In this document: positions 40,700 to 48,749 of the stretch, piece after piece
How positions within the stretch are numbered: position 1 is the first letter of the stretch
How the letters are laid out: the number at the start of each line of letters is the position of its first letter
NCBI RefSeq assembly: GCF_051859565.1
Contig: NZ_JBHYFK010000001.1
Coordinates: 62,001-126,000, forward strand
Direction of reading: 5' to 3'
From: Glycocaulis sp051859565
Lineage (GTDB): Bacteria > Pseudomonadota > Alphaproteobacteria > Caulobacterales > Maricaulaceae
Length of the DNA stretch: 64,000 nt
The notes under the pieces: model-generated
The model's database searches: none
The model's input: the letters and a program-made list of their open reading frames with translations, nothing else
Told to the model about the DNA's origin: nothing
Position numbers and translations under genes: made by a program

Positions 40700-43306
40700 A
40701 TGCCCACGCAAGGCGAGATCACGGCGGTTCTCGGGCCGACCAATACCGGCAAGACCCATCTTGCCCTGACGCGCATGCTGGGGCGCTCCTCCGGCGTGAT
40801 GGGCCTGCCTTTGCGCCTGCTGGCCCGTGAGCTTTACGACCGCGTGGTCAAGGCCAAGGGGCCGGGGGCGGCGGCGCTCATCACCGGCGAGGAAAAGATC
40901 GTGCCGAAAAGCGCGCGCTATTTCCTGTGCACGGTGGAGGCCATGCCGCTCGATCTGCGCCCCGCCTTCCTCGCGATCGACGAGATCCAGCTCGCCGCAG
41001 ACCCGGACCGTGGTCATGTCTTTACCGACCGGCTTCTGCATGCGCGCGGGAGTGAGGAGACCATGCTGCTGGGCGCCTCCACCATGGCGCCCATGCTGTC
41101 GCGGCTGGTGCCCGATGCGCAAAGAGTAGAGCGCGAACGCTTTTCCACCCTCACCTATTCTGGCCCGAAAAAGCTCGGCAAGCTGCCGCGCCGCTCCGCC
41201 ATTGTCGCCTTCTCGGCAGAAGATGTGTACGCGATTGCAGAGCTGATACGCCGCCAGCGCGGCGGGGCCGCTGTGGTGATGGGCGCACTCTCACCGCGCA
41301 CCCGCAACGCGCAAGTTGAGCTCTACCAGTCCGGCGAGGTGGACTATCTCATCGCCACTGACGCTATCGGCATGGGCCTCAACATGGATGTGGACCATGT
41401 CGCCTTTGCCGCCTTCTCCAAATTCGACGGCCATCGCCGCCGCCGCTTGCGGCCCGACGAGATCGGCCAGATTGCCGGGCGCGCAGGCCGCTTCCGCTCC
41501 GATGGCACGTTTGGCGAGACGGGCGATGCACGCGCGCTCGATGCCGAGACCATTCAGGCTGTGGAGAACCATGAGTTCGCGCCGGTAACAAAGCTGACCT
41601 GGCGCAACAGCGCGCTGGATTTTTCGTCGCTGGAAGCCCTTCGCAATTCGCTGGCAAGGCCCTGCCCCGCCAAAGGGCTGGAACGGGTGCGCGGCGCACT
41701 GGACGAGCAGGTGCTTGAAACCCTGAGCGCGGATGGCGAGGTGCGTGGCTGGACGCGTACGCGCGGCGGACTGGAAACCCTGTGGGATGTCTGCCGCATC
41801 CCTGATTTCCGCAAGACCACCGTGGACGAGCATGCCCGCCTGTCGCGCCAGATATACGCCTATCTGATGAGCCGTGAGGGGGTGTTGCCCGATGCCTGGC
41901 TGGACGGTCAGCTGGCGCGTGTGTCCGGTACGGCCGGTGATGTCGCCACCCTGTCCCAGCGTCTCGCCCATGTGCGCACCTGGGCCTATGCGGCCAACCG
42001 TCCCGGCTGGACACGCGACCCGGCCCACTGGCAGGCACGCACACGCGAGGTGGAAGATGCGCTGTCGGACGCCCTGCACGAAGCCCTGATGACCCGTTTC
42101 ATCGACCGGCGCACCTCAGCCCTTGTGAAGGGTCTGCGCGACAAGACCGATCTGGCCGCCGGGGTGGACCATCGCGGTGAGGTGACGGTGGAGGGCCATT
42201 TTGTCGGCCGCCTCAAGGGCCTTCGCTTTGCACCCGACCATGCGGGCGGGCCGCTGGCCCAGCGCGCGGTCACCGGCGCGGCACTCAAGGCTGTGCGCCC
42301 GGAGATCAACCGGCGCCTCGGCGAGTTGGCGCGGGCGGACGCGGCCGATCTGGAGCTGGATGGCGATGGCTATCTGGTCTGGCAGGGCGAGCGGACGGGA
42401 AAGCTCGCCCGGTCGGCAGACCGGCTGAACCCGGATGTCGTGCTGGTCGGCGGAGAGCTGGGCGCGGCTGAAGCGATTGCCAGGGCGGCGCAGCGCCTGC
42501 AGCGCCACGTTGCCGGAGAGGTGTCGCGTCATCTGGGCGCCCTTGTCGCGCTCAAAAACCGGACCGGCGCCGATTCCGGCCTTGACGGGCTGGCGCGCGG
42601 CATCGCCTGGCGGCTTGTGGAAGCAGGCGGCGCCATGCCGCGCCACGAACTGGCCAGTGACATAGCCCAGCTGTCCGCCCATGAGCGCCGCCAGCTGCGC
42701 AGCGCCGGGGTGCGTATCGGAGAGCACGCGGTCTTCCTGCCCGCTCTGCTCAAACCCCGCGCTGCCGGCCTCAACACGCTCCTTCATGCCCTGCATGCAG
42801 GCGAAGCCGAGGCGCGTTTCCGCCCGGCCCCCGGACGGGTATGCCTGCCCGCCCCGCAGGGCCGGCCGGCAACGGAAATGGCATCAGCCGGCTATCTCGT
42901 CTGCGGGTCGCTGGCGGTGCGCATCGATATGCTGGAGCGCCTGGCCGATGCGGTGCGCGAAGCAAGAAAACCGCATCCGCGCGGCTGGTTCGCTCTTGAT
43001 GACACCATGATGGCCCTGCTGGGCCTGCCGATGGACGGTCTGGAGGAAATTGTCCGCGCCCTTGGGTATACCCGCGTGAAAAAGGCGGCTGACAGCACGC
43101 CGGACCTCTGGTCAGCAACCCGCAAGGCGCGCAGCAAGCCCGCAGACATCACCCGGCCTGCCACGCCGCCTGACGCCGCCAGCCCCTTCGCCCGGCTTGC
43201 CGAACTCGACCTGCCGCGCGCTCCGGCCCGGCGGCCTGCAAACAGCGGCAGAAAGCCCCGGCGCAGACGCAACGCCCGTGCCGCAAAGGGATCGGGACCC
43301 ACATGA
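40700..43306 (+). CDS. SUV3-like DExH-box RNA helicase
   Basis: 868 residues. The core resembles mitochondrial SUV3: Walker A GPTNTGKTH at residues 12-20, LPLRLLARELYDR, motif II DEIQLAADPDRGH, motif III LLGAST, motif V IATDAIGMGLNMDVDHVAF and motif VI QIAGRAGRF. The C-terminal half has a winged-helix-like region and a basic Arg/Pro/Lys tail. It probably helps RNA turnover in the cytoplasm. It overlaps the S4 gene by ATGA, so the two are coupled; S4 protein and helicase may act on the same RNA, which is inference. It follows the VapBC module divergently. Confidence 0.92.
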   Translation: MPTQGEITAVLGPTNTGKTHLALTRMLGRSSGVMGLPLRLLARELYDRVVKAKGPGAAALITGEEKIVPKSARYFLCTVEAMPLDLRPAFLAIDEIQLAADPDRGHVFTDRLLHARGSEETMLLGASTMAPMLSRLVPDAQRVERERFSTLTYSGPKKLGKLPRRSAIVAFSAEDVYAIAELIRRQRGGAAVVMGALSPRTRNAQVELYQSGEVDYLIATDAIGMGLNMDVDHVAFAAFSKFDGHRRRRLRPDEIGQIAGRAGRFRSDGTFGETGDARALDAETIQAVENHEFAPVTKLTWRNSALDFSSLEALRNSLARPCPAKGLERVRGALDEQVLETLSADGEVRGWTRTRGGLETLWDVCRIPDFRKTTVDEHARLSRQIYAYLMSREGVLPDAWLDGQLARVSGTAGDVATLSQRLAHVRTWAYAANRPGWTRDPAHWQARTREVEDALSDALHEALMTRFIDRRTSALVKGLRDKTDLAAGVDHRGEVTVEGHFVGRLKGLRFAPDHAGGPLAQRAVTGAALKAVRPEINRRLGELARADAADLELDGDGYLVWQGERTGKLARSADRLNPDVVLVGGELGAAEAIARAAQRLQRHVAGEVSRHLGALVALKNRTGADSGLDGLARGIAWRLVEAGGAMPRHELASDIAQLSAHERRQLRSAGVRIGEHAVFLPALLKPRAAGLNTLLHALHAGEAEARFRPAPGRVCLPAPQGRPATEMASAGYLVCGSLAVRIDMLERLADAVREARKPHPRGWFALDDTMMALLGLPMDGLEEIVRALGYTRVKKAADSTPDLWSATRKARSKPADITRPATPPDAASPFARLAELDLPRAPARRPANSGRKPRRRRNARAAKGSGPT

Positions 43307-43614
43307 CAGGGCCAGCCTCCGGCGACGAAGCGCCAGAGCGTATCCGTATTGATATCTGGCTGTTTCGCGCGCGCTTCCTCAAATCGCGCGCGCTGGCTGC
43401 CGATCTCGTCAATCGCGGCCATGTCAGGCTGGAACGCGGTGGCCAGATCGTCAAAATTGCCAAGGCGGCCCACATCATCCAGCCCGGTGACATCCTCACA
43501 TTGCCGCTCCGGCCGGTCCCTGCACGCATTGAGGTCTGTGCCATCGGCGAGCGGCGCGGCCCCCCTGCCGAGGCCAGAACGCTATACCGGACGCTGGATA
43601 TCGCAGGACCGTGA
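43303..43614 (+). CDS. S4 RNA-binding domain protein (HSP15-like)
   Basis: 103 residues. The S4 alpha-L motif is in RIRIDIWLFRARFLKSRALA and DLVNRGHVRLERGGQIVK, with a C-terminal extension. HSP15-type members bind free 50S subunits with nascent chains. ATG overlaps the helicase stop (ATGA). It is followed by an 80-base gap holding a TTGACA box before fdxA. Confidence 0.9.
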   Translation: MTGPASGDEAPERIRIDIWLFRARFLKSRALAADLVNRGHVRLERGGQIVKIAKAAHIIQPGDILTLPLRPVPARIEVCAIGERRGPPAEARTLYRTLDIAGP

Positions 43615-43693
43615 TTGACAAACCCCTTTGCGGGTTCCATCTCCGGCGCGCCGCCTGTCCGCCGTCCATGCCAACCGGAAACCTGACGCTGCC

Positions 43694-44035
43694 ATGACCT
43701 ATATCGTCACTGACGCCTGCATACGCTGCAAGTTCACCGACTGCGTGGAAGTCTGTCCGGTGGACTGCTTCTATGAAGGCGAGAACATGCTCGTCATTCA
43801 TCCCGACGAGTGCATTGACTGCGGCGTATGTGAGCCGGAATGTCCTGTAGAGGCCATCAAGCCAGACACTGAAGACGATCCAGATGGCAAGTGGCTTGCC
43901 CTGAATTCAAAGTACGCCACTGCCTGGCCAAACATTACCGTCCGCAAGGACCCGCCTGCAGATGCCGCTGAATTCGAGACGGTGTCTGGCAAGCTGGACA
44001 AGTACTTTTCCGACAAGCCGGGGTCTGGCGATTAA
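43694..44035 (+). CDS. fdxA: 7Fe ferredoxin FdxA
   Basis: 113 residues, Azotobacter FdI type with one 3Fe-4S and one 4Fe-4S cluster. Cysteines at 9, 17 and 50 fit the 3Fe-4S cluster; 21, 40, 43 and 46 fit the 4Fe-4S cluster (C-I-D-C-G-V-C pattern). The C-terminal half carries the KWLALNSKYATAWPNITVRK extension of long ferredoxins. It carries electrons in the cytoplasm. A TTGACA at 43615-43620 lies upstream, but no convincing -10. carD follows. Confidence 0.96.
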   Translation: MTYIVTDACIRCKFTDCVEVCPVDCFYEGENMLVIHPDECIDCGVCEPECPVEAIKPDTEDDPDGKWLALNSKYATAWPNITVRKDPPADAAEFETVSGKLDKYFSDKPGSGD

Positions 44036-44086
44036 CTTTGTATTTACTGTTGTGGCGAAACCGTTAAACATTCACAAACGCAGCAA

Positions 44087-44115
44087 TTGAATTTCTGTCA
44101 CGATTGTGGTAGCTT
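44087..44115 (+). promoter_or_regulatory. Possible carD promoter
   Basis: TTGAAT (44087-44092) and TAGCTT (44110-44115) are 17 bases apart in an AT-richer stretch, about 160 bases before the carD start. The leader between them and the gene is long and contains a TTGACA at 44222; either could be used. Confidence 0.35.
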
Positions 44116-44275
44116 GAACGCCTTCGATAACCGCGCCTGAAGCGGACCCCTCAGGGAATTGCTTTGATCTGATCTATTGTCTTCACCATCACTTCCCCGG
44201 TTCTCACCGGCGGGAGGGCTGTTGACAATTATCAGTGCCCCGAAGGCTCCGTGCGCGCTGGCCAAGAGAGTGTCG

Positions 44276-44794
44276 ATGACCAAGAAAACCGCCAATGACA
44301 ACAAGTCCTTCAAAAAGGGTGATTACATCGTCTATCCGGCTCACGGCGTAGGCCGCGTGACCGGGGTGGAGAAGGAAACCGTGGCAGGCTTCGATATTGA
44401 AGTTTATGTCGTTTCCTTCGAGCAGGACAAAATGACACTGCGTGTGCCGACCGCAAAAGCCATCGCGTCAGGCATGCGTCCGCTGGCCAATGACAAGGTG
44501 CTGGCCGACGCCCTGAAAACCCTGCGTGGCAAGGCCAAGGTGAAGCGTACCATGTGGAGCCGCCGCGCCCAGGAATATGAAGCCAAGATCAATTCCGGCG
44601 ACCTGATCTCCATCGCCGAAGTGGTGCGCGACCTGCACCGGCACGAAGACCAGCCCGAACCCTCCTATTCCGAGCGCCAGCTTTATGAATCCGCGCTGGA
44701 CCGGATGGTGCGCGAGGTTGCTGCCGTGGAGAAGGTCGACCGTGACAAGGCGCTGGAAATCCTCTCCACCTCCTTGCAGAAGAAAGCCGCCTAA
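44276..44794 (+). CDS. carD: CarD-family transcription regulator
   Basis: 172 residues. N-terminal RNA-polymerase-interacting (RID) Tudor-like domain: FKKGDYIVYPAHGVGRVTGV, then YVVSFEQDKMTLRVPTAKA; C-terminal helical DNA-binding domain with WSRRAQEYEAKINSGDLISI and the conserved Trp that wedges at the promoter -10 edge. CarD stabilises open promoter complexes, notably at rRNA promoters. It starts at ATG 44276. A strong terminator follows at 44824. Confidence 0.95.
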   Translation: MTKKTANDNKSFKKGDYIVYPAHGVGRVTGVEKETVAGFDIEVYVVSFEQDKMTLRVPTAKAIASGMRPLANDKVLADALKTLRGKAKVKRTMWSRRAQEYEAKINSGDLISIAEVVRDLHRHEDQPEPSYSERQLYESALDRMVREVAAVEKVDRDKALEILSTSLQKKAA

Positions 44795-44823
44795 GGCGCA
44801 CGCTTCCTTCCCGATCTGACGAA

Positions 44824-44857
44824 ACGCCCCGCCCTTGCCGGCGGGGTGTTTTCGTTT
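44824..44857 (+). terminator. Rho-independent terminator of carD
   Basis: ACGCCCCGCC (44824-44833) pairs with GGCGGGGTGT (44840-44849) across a six-base loop; TTTTCGTTT follows. It is 30 bases past the carD stop and separates it from rpoH. Confidence 0.85.
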
Positions 44858-44898
44858 GCGCCCGGCCCGGCTGCACAGAATGAGGCACAAATATGATC

Positions 44899-44917
44899 CG
44901 GTGAACGCGGTTCACCG
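44899..44917. promoter_or_regulatory. Perfect 8-3-8 inverted repeat before rpoH
   Basis: CGGTGAAC-GCG-GTTCACCG lies 46 bases before the rpoH start. It could be an operator for a dimeric regulator, or a hairpin in the rpoH leader that influences translation or termination. No consensus for a known regulator is evident. Confidence 0.5.
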
Positions 44918-44962
44918 TAAAGGCTGGTGAAATCCGATGCCGCCCTTGCCGGAGTAGCGTCC

Positions 44963-45856
44963 ATGTCCACCCAGCCTTCTGCCCGCCGCAGCGCCGATCC
45001 TGACCGTCAATACATGAAAGCCGCGATGGCGGTACCCTTGCTGGAGCGCGAGGAGGAACTGGCGCTGGCAACAGCCTGGCGCGAGGAGGGTGACGAGCAG
45101 GCCCTGCACAAGCTCACCACGGCCTATATGCGCCTCGTCATCGCGGTGGCCGCACGTTTCCGCCAGTACGGCCTGCCTTTTCCGGACCTCGTACAGGAAG
45201 GCAATATCGGCCTCATGCAGGCGGCGGCCCGCTTTGAGCCGGAGCGCGGCGTGCGCTTCTCCACTTACGCCACCTGGTGGATACGCTCTTCGATCCAGGA
45301 TTATGTGCTGCGCAACTGGTCGATCGTGCGCACCGGCACCACGGCAGCCCAGAAATCGCTGTTCTTCAATCTGCGCCGCCTGCGCGCCCTGATCAGCGAT
45401 GTGAGCGGGGGCGCACTGACGCCCGAAAACCGCGCTTATGTCGCCGAAGCGCTCAAAGTCGGTGAAGACGATGTGGACGCGATGGCCGCACGCCTGGCTG
45501 CTGTTGACCGCTCGCTGAATGCGCCCTTTACCGAAGAGGGTGAAGGCGAGTGGCAGGATCTGCTCGCTGATGACCGCCCCGATCCTGAAGCGGCTGTGAT
45601 GGATGCGCGCGACACGGCCACACGCCAGAGCTGGATCAGCGAGGCCATGGGCCGCCTGAGCGAGCGCGAGCGTCACATCATCACGCAGCGCCGCCTTACC
45701 GAGGAATCCGTCACGCTGGAAAAGCTCGGCGAGGAGCTGGGTATCTCCAAGGAGAGGGTGCGCCAGATCGAACATCAGGCGCTGATGAAGCTGAAAAAAT
45801 CCCTGACCGAAATTGTCGGCGATCCTGAAGAGGCCGGACTGGTTCCGGCAGGGTAG
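44963..45856 (+). CDS. rpoH: RNA polymerase sigma factor RpoH (sigma-32 type)
   Basis: 297 residues. Region 2 has LPFPDLVQEGNIGLMQAAAR and RFSTYATWWIRSSIQDYVLR; the RpoH box is in AQKSLFFNLRRLR, which distinguishes heat-shock sigma factors from other group 2/3 sigmas; region 4 has TLEKLGEELGISKERVRQIE. Many alphaproteobacteria carry two rpoH genes; this one, next to carD, may be the rpoH2 paralogue that serves oxidative or photooxidative stress, but that is inference. ATG at 44963 has GGAG upstream. An inverted repeat lies in its leader region. Confidence 0.92.
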   Translation: MSTQPSARRSADPDRQYMKAAMAVPLLEREEELALATAWREEGDEQALHKLTTAYMRLVIAVAARFRQYGLPFPDLVQEGNIGLMQAAARFEPERGVRFSTYATWWIRSSIQDYVLRNWSIVRTGTTAAQKSLFFNLRRLRALISDVSGGALTPENRAYVAEALKVGEDDVDAMAARLAAVDRSLNAPFTEEGEGEWQDLLADDRPDPEAAVMDARDTATRQSWISEAMGRLSERERHIITQRRLTEESVTLEKLGEELGISKERVRQIEHQALMKLKKSLTEIVGDPEEAGLVPAG

Positions 45857-45871
45857 CCTGTTGGGCCAGCC

Positions 45872-46684
45872 TTACCGGCCGGGCAGGCGCGCTGCCTCGG
45901 GCGCGTCCACCAGCTCCAGCGCCTCCGGGTGATTGAGCGAGATCATCGGGCCGTTCTCGGCATACATCCAGCCACGTACCCGCACCACGGCGCCTTCCAG
46001 CGCACGCAGATCAATGCCTTGCGCCTCGAAGCGGCGCTGGTCGCGGCGCATGACCTGCACGGTGAAATCCGTCCGCCAGTCCGTGCCGAAATTGAGATAG
46101 ATGCGCCCATCGCGGGCCTGCCCGGTGGAGATCACCCGCCCCTCCACGATCTGAACACTGTCCAGCCAGGGCGCGAGCGCGTTGGGATCGGTGGAGTGAA
46201 CCAGAAGATCGCGCAAACCCCACGCGCCGAGCCCTGCCAGCCTTGCCTCCTCCTCCAGCACGAGAAGCCGGGCGGTGTGCGCCGTGTTGTCGCCATGGCT
46301 GTCGACAGCGGCCAGCCCCTCGCCCACGAGGATTTCCTGCAGAGTAGAGCCGTCACCGCGCGTGGCGGTCACCAGAAGCGCGCCATAGCGATTGCGGCCG
46401 GGTCCGGCAGGGGTAAGCACCAGATTGCCGCCAGCCTCGTCCAGCAGGGCCTGTAGCCGTGCCAGCGCCAGCTCTGCAGACGGGCCGGAGCGCGGCGCGC
46501 GTATACCGGCAAGGCGCACATCGGCCACCTCGCCCTCAATCTCCAGCGTGAAGCGATCCCCGCTGATGGCGCGGGCGCCTGAAGTGTCCTCAGCCAGCGG
46601 CAGCGCGTCCGGTTCCGCGTCGGGCAGCGCACCGCAGGCAGCAAGGCAGAAAGTGGCAAATGCCGCTGCGATTATCCTTCCCAC
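45872..46684 (-). CDS. Thermonuclease (SNase)-like lipoprotein
   Basis: 270 residues from a GTG at 46684 with GAAGGG upstream. A lipobox FCLAAC ends the signal (about residues 1-17). An SNase-like OB-fold follows: SGDRFTLEIEGEVADVRLAG, then RNRYGALLVTAT and LVGEGLAAVDSHG. The catalytic Arg/Glu residues of nuclease are only partly recognisable (RAPRSG, RDGRIYLNFGTDWRTDFTV), so activity is uncertain. The C-terminal part, after about residue 175, is a separate beta-rich domain. Convergent with rpoH (15-base gap). Confidence 0.75.
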   Translation of the reverse strand: MGRIIAAAFATFCLAACGALPDAEPDALPLAEDTSGARAISGDRFTLEIEGEVADVRLAGIRAPRSGPSAELALARLQALLDEAGGNLVLTPAGPGRNRYGALLVTATRGDGSTLQEILVGEGLAAVDSHGDNTAHTARLLVLEEEARLAGLGAWGLRDLLVHSTDPNALAPWLDSVQIVEGRVISTGQARDGRIYLNFGTDWRTDFTVQVMRRDQRRFEAQGIDLRALEGAVVRVRGWMYAENGPMISLNHPEALELVDAPEAARLPGR

Positions 46685-46757
46685 CTGGCCCTTCCCCGTC
46701 CCGCTTCACCCCAGTCTGACAAGACATCAGAGCGGAGTGAAGCGTAAACGGGTGCCG

Positions 46758-47138
46758 CTAGAAGAAGAGCGCGGCGGCAAAGAAGGCAAAGAAGAAGCCG
46801 ATCACCCATACGATTGCCGCGGCGATCAGCACGATCCCGCCCCACCGGCGCAGCCGCGCACAGGCTGCCGCCTGCTTCGGGTCCGCCGGACAGGGCGCAT
46901 TGCGGGTGAACCAGCGCATGGCGAACGCCCCCAGCAATAGCGCTCCCGACAGGGCAAAGAGCGGCCCCTTCCAGGCGGTGAACGCCACCAGACCCGGCAC
47001 ATTGGCCACCAGCCCCGCCATCACCGCGCCCGCCCCGACGGTCACCAGCAGGGCTGGCAGGGCGCAGCAGATGAGGGTGGATAGGCTAGCGAAAAGGGCG
47101 AGGGCCGGAGCCCCCGCCTCGCGGAAGACAAGCCGCAT
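46758..47138 (-). CDS. MerT-like metal transport membrane protein
   Basis: 126 residues with four hydrophobic segments (about 9-30, 34-54, 60-78 and 100-126). The first helix contains TLICCALPALLVTVGAGA, the vicinal Cys-Cys arrangement that carries Hg(II) in MerT. A second pair of Cys is present in the cytoplasmic loop (NAPCPADPKQAAACARL). It would move a thiophilic metal across the inner membrane. Its ATG overlaps the stop of the MerP-like gene (TAATG). No merA or merR is visible, so the metal is uncertain. Confidence 0.75.
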   Translation of the reverse strand: MRLVFREAGAPALALFASLSTLICCALPALLVTVGAGAVMAGLVANVPGLVAFTAWKGPLFALSGALLLGAFAMRWFTRNAPCPADPKQAAACARLRRWGGIVLIAAAIVWVIGFFFAFFAAALFF

Positions 47139-47512
47139 TACAACGCCTCCGGCCGGGTTATGCCATTGGCCTGATAGCCGGCGCGGCGGATCAGGTCGGT
47201 AATCGTGGCATCATCAAGCGTCTGGTCTTCATGGACCACGAAGGTCAGCGTCTTGGCATCAAGATCAACTGTAGCGGCGGCGACTTCGGCGCGGCGTTCG
47301 AACGTGCGCGTCATGGCGAGCGCGCAGAAATCGCACACCGCACCCAGCACATCGACCACGACCAGCGAGCCACCCTCATCGAGGGCGCTTCTCATGGCGG
47401 GCGTGATCTGGCTTTCCGACAGGGCGGTTTCCTGAGCCAGCGCATGGGGCGCAGCGCTCAGCGCCGGGGTGACGGCAAGGGCGAAAGCAAGCGTGATTTG
47501 GCGAATAGACAT
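47138..47512 (-). CDS. MerP-like periplasmic heavy-metal-associated (HMA) protein
   Basis: 124 residues with a signal peptide (about residues 1-26, ending HALAQE). The HMA fold follows: VVVDVLGAVCDFCALAMTRT with the metal-binding Cys-x-x-Cys (CDFC) near residue 60, and VDLDAKTLTFVVHEDQTLDD then the AGYQA turn. It would bind metal in the periplasm and hand it to the MerT-like partner. An AAGGAG site seven bases before the ATG gives strong translation. It lies upstream of the MerT-like gene and downstream of the predicted outer-membrane protein. Confidence 0.8.
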   Translation of the reverse strand: MSIRQITLAFALAVTPALSAAPHALAQETALSESQITPAMRSALDEGGSLVVVDVLGAVCDFCALAMTRTFERRAEVAAATVDLDAKTLTFVVHEDQTLDDATITDLIRRAGYQANGITRPEAL

Positions 47513-47544
47513 GGAATGTCTCCTTTTAATCGGGAATGGCCGCT

Positions 47545-48189
47545 TCAGAAGCGGTACTGGAACTGGAGGAAAGGCTTGTCATCGGTGACCGACCAGCCGA
47601 ACTCGGCCATGAGCGGTCCTTGGAAGAAGCGCACGAGCGGTGTCACACCGACGGGGTTCTCGGCCTGCGGATTGTGCTCCACCTGAACCATCAGCCAGGT
47701 GTGGAGCGCGCCGTAATTGGCCACGTAAGGGGCAACGCCTGCCCTCGCGGACTGCATGGCCTTTTCACCGACCGTTTCACCGGCAAAGCCTCTGGCCATG
47801 TAGGAGACGAACCAGCGGCGCGTCTCCCAGTCGGCCATCAGCCCCAGCGAGCCGGCCGCACCGCTGCCTGCCGGGTTATCGTCCACGCCAGATGCAATAC
47901 CGGCCGCGCCAAACAGGTAAAGATTGGCCTGATAGTCCTCGCCAAACCAGCGATTGGCGAGCCATGTGGCTTGCACGCCGTGGAAGACATGATCATCCTC
48001 GCGGTGCCATTCGCCGCGATAGCCGATGGAATAGCGGTGATGGGGCGTGTAGTGCGCCCAGATGGCGCTCATATCGCGGTCATGTTCCACGATGAGCGTT
48101 CTGCCGCCCTCATAGGATACCGGACGGGCATCTGCGATGCCGCCGGATGCAAGCGCCAGCAAGGCGCCTGCGAAGATATATGCTCTCAA
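47545..48189 (-). CDS. Predicted outer-membrane or secreted beta-rich protein of the metal cluster
   Basis: 214 residues with a signal peptide (about 1-21, ending GGIADA). Alternating aromatic/hydrophobic strands (YSIGYRGEWHREDDHVFHGV, NRWFGEDYQANLYLFGAAG, RRWFVSYMARGFAG) and a C-terminal Phe (LQFQYRF) are the pattern of a small beta-barrel. There are several His residues in HYTPHHRYS and HREDDHVFH that could bind metal. The start is TTG at 48189 with GAAGGA upstream. No family is recognised. It lies between the Cys/His-rich gene and the MerP-like gene on the same strand. Confidence 0.6.
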   Translation of the reverse strand: MRAYIFAGALLALASGGIADARPVSYEGGRTLIVEHDRDMSAIWAHYTPHHRYSIGYRGEWHREDDHVFHGVQATWLANRWFGEDYQANLYLFGAAGIASGVDDNPAGSGAAGSLGLMADWETRRWFVSYMARGFAGETVGEKAMQSARAGVAPYVANYGALHTWLMVQVEHNPQAENPVGVTPLVRFFQGPLMAEFGWSVTDDKPFLQFQYRF

Positions 48190-48257
48190 GGGATTATCCT
48201 TCCCGTCTGATCAATTCCGAAGAGGCGCGGACAGAGCCGCGCCGGTTCAAGGAAGGA

Positions 48258-48617
48258 TCAGATCCGGGGAGGGGGCGGGTCGTGCGCAGGCGCAGACGAG
48301 AGGACCGTCTTCACGGCGAACAGGCGCGGCGCGCCGTGCAGAGCTACGCCGTCAAGAAAAGCGGCATCCACCGACAACCCGGACGCCAGCGCGCAATCAA
48401 TACACGCTGCGCCGCCCTGACAGGCTTCATCGCCATGCAGGGCAGGATGCAGGTCGTCGTGAGACACCGGCGCCGGTTCGTGACAGGGCGGGTGGCTTGC
48501 CGGAGCAGCGTGAGACGCCGTTTCGGCAGCCTCCACAACCGGCATGGCAAGCGCGCAATTGGCCGAGCCGGTAACGGCAAGGCCAAGCATGACAAGGCTG
48601 GCAAGAAGCGCGCGCAT
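48258..48617 (-). CDS. Cys/His-rich secreted protein, first gene of the metal cluster
   Basis: 119 residues with a signal peptide (about 1-24, ending CALAMP). The mature part carries His and Cys in a spaced pattern (SHPPCHEPAPVSHDDLHPAL, GDEACQGGAACIDCALASG) and ends APAHDPPPPRI. This resembles DUF2946-like proteins placed beside copper and other metal genes, but the resemblance is from memory. It may bind metal at the envelope. It is 68 bases upstream of the beta-rich gene and is the probable first gene of the cluster. A terminator of the upstream TonB receptor gene precedes it. Confidence 0.6.
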   Translation of the reverse strand: MRALLASLVMLGLAVTGSANCALAMPVVEAAETASHAAPASHPPCHEPAPVSHDDLHPALHGDEACQGGAACIDCALASGLSVDAAFLDGVALHGAPRLFAVKTVLSSAPAHDPPPPRI

Positions 48618-48683
48618 GCAGCCTTGATACCCGTTTGCCCCGCTTTGCGCCAGTCACAGACCGGTGATGGGCCGGAAAGACAC

Positions 48684-48723
48684 CGCAAAAAGACAAGGGG
48701 CGCGAGGTTTCCCTCGCACCCCT
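48684..48723 (-). terminator. Terminator of the TonB receptor gene
   Basis: A stem AGGGG(C)GCGAGG / CCTCGC(A)CCCCT with one mismatch and a TTTC loop (48696-48723), read on the minus strand, is followed by GTCTTTTTG. It lies 27 bases past the receptor stop and ends that transcript before the metal cluster. Confidence 0.75.
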
Positions 48724-48749
48724 GGCTTTAGGCATTCAGGCTATATGGC

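Noticed and set aside
44222..44227. TTGACA as the carD promoter -35
   Set aside because: No acceptable -10 lies 15-18 bases downstream before the gene; retained only as an alternative in the promoter entry.
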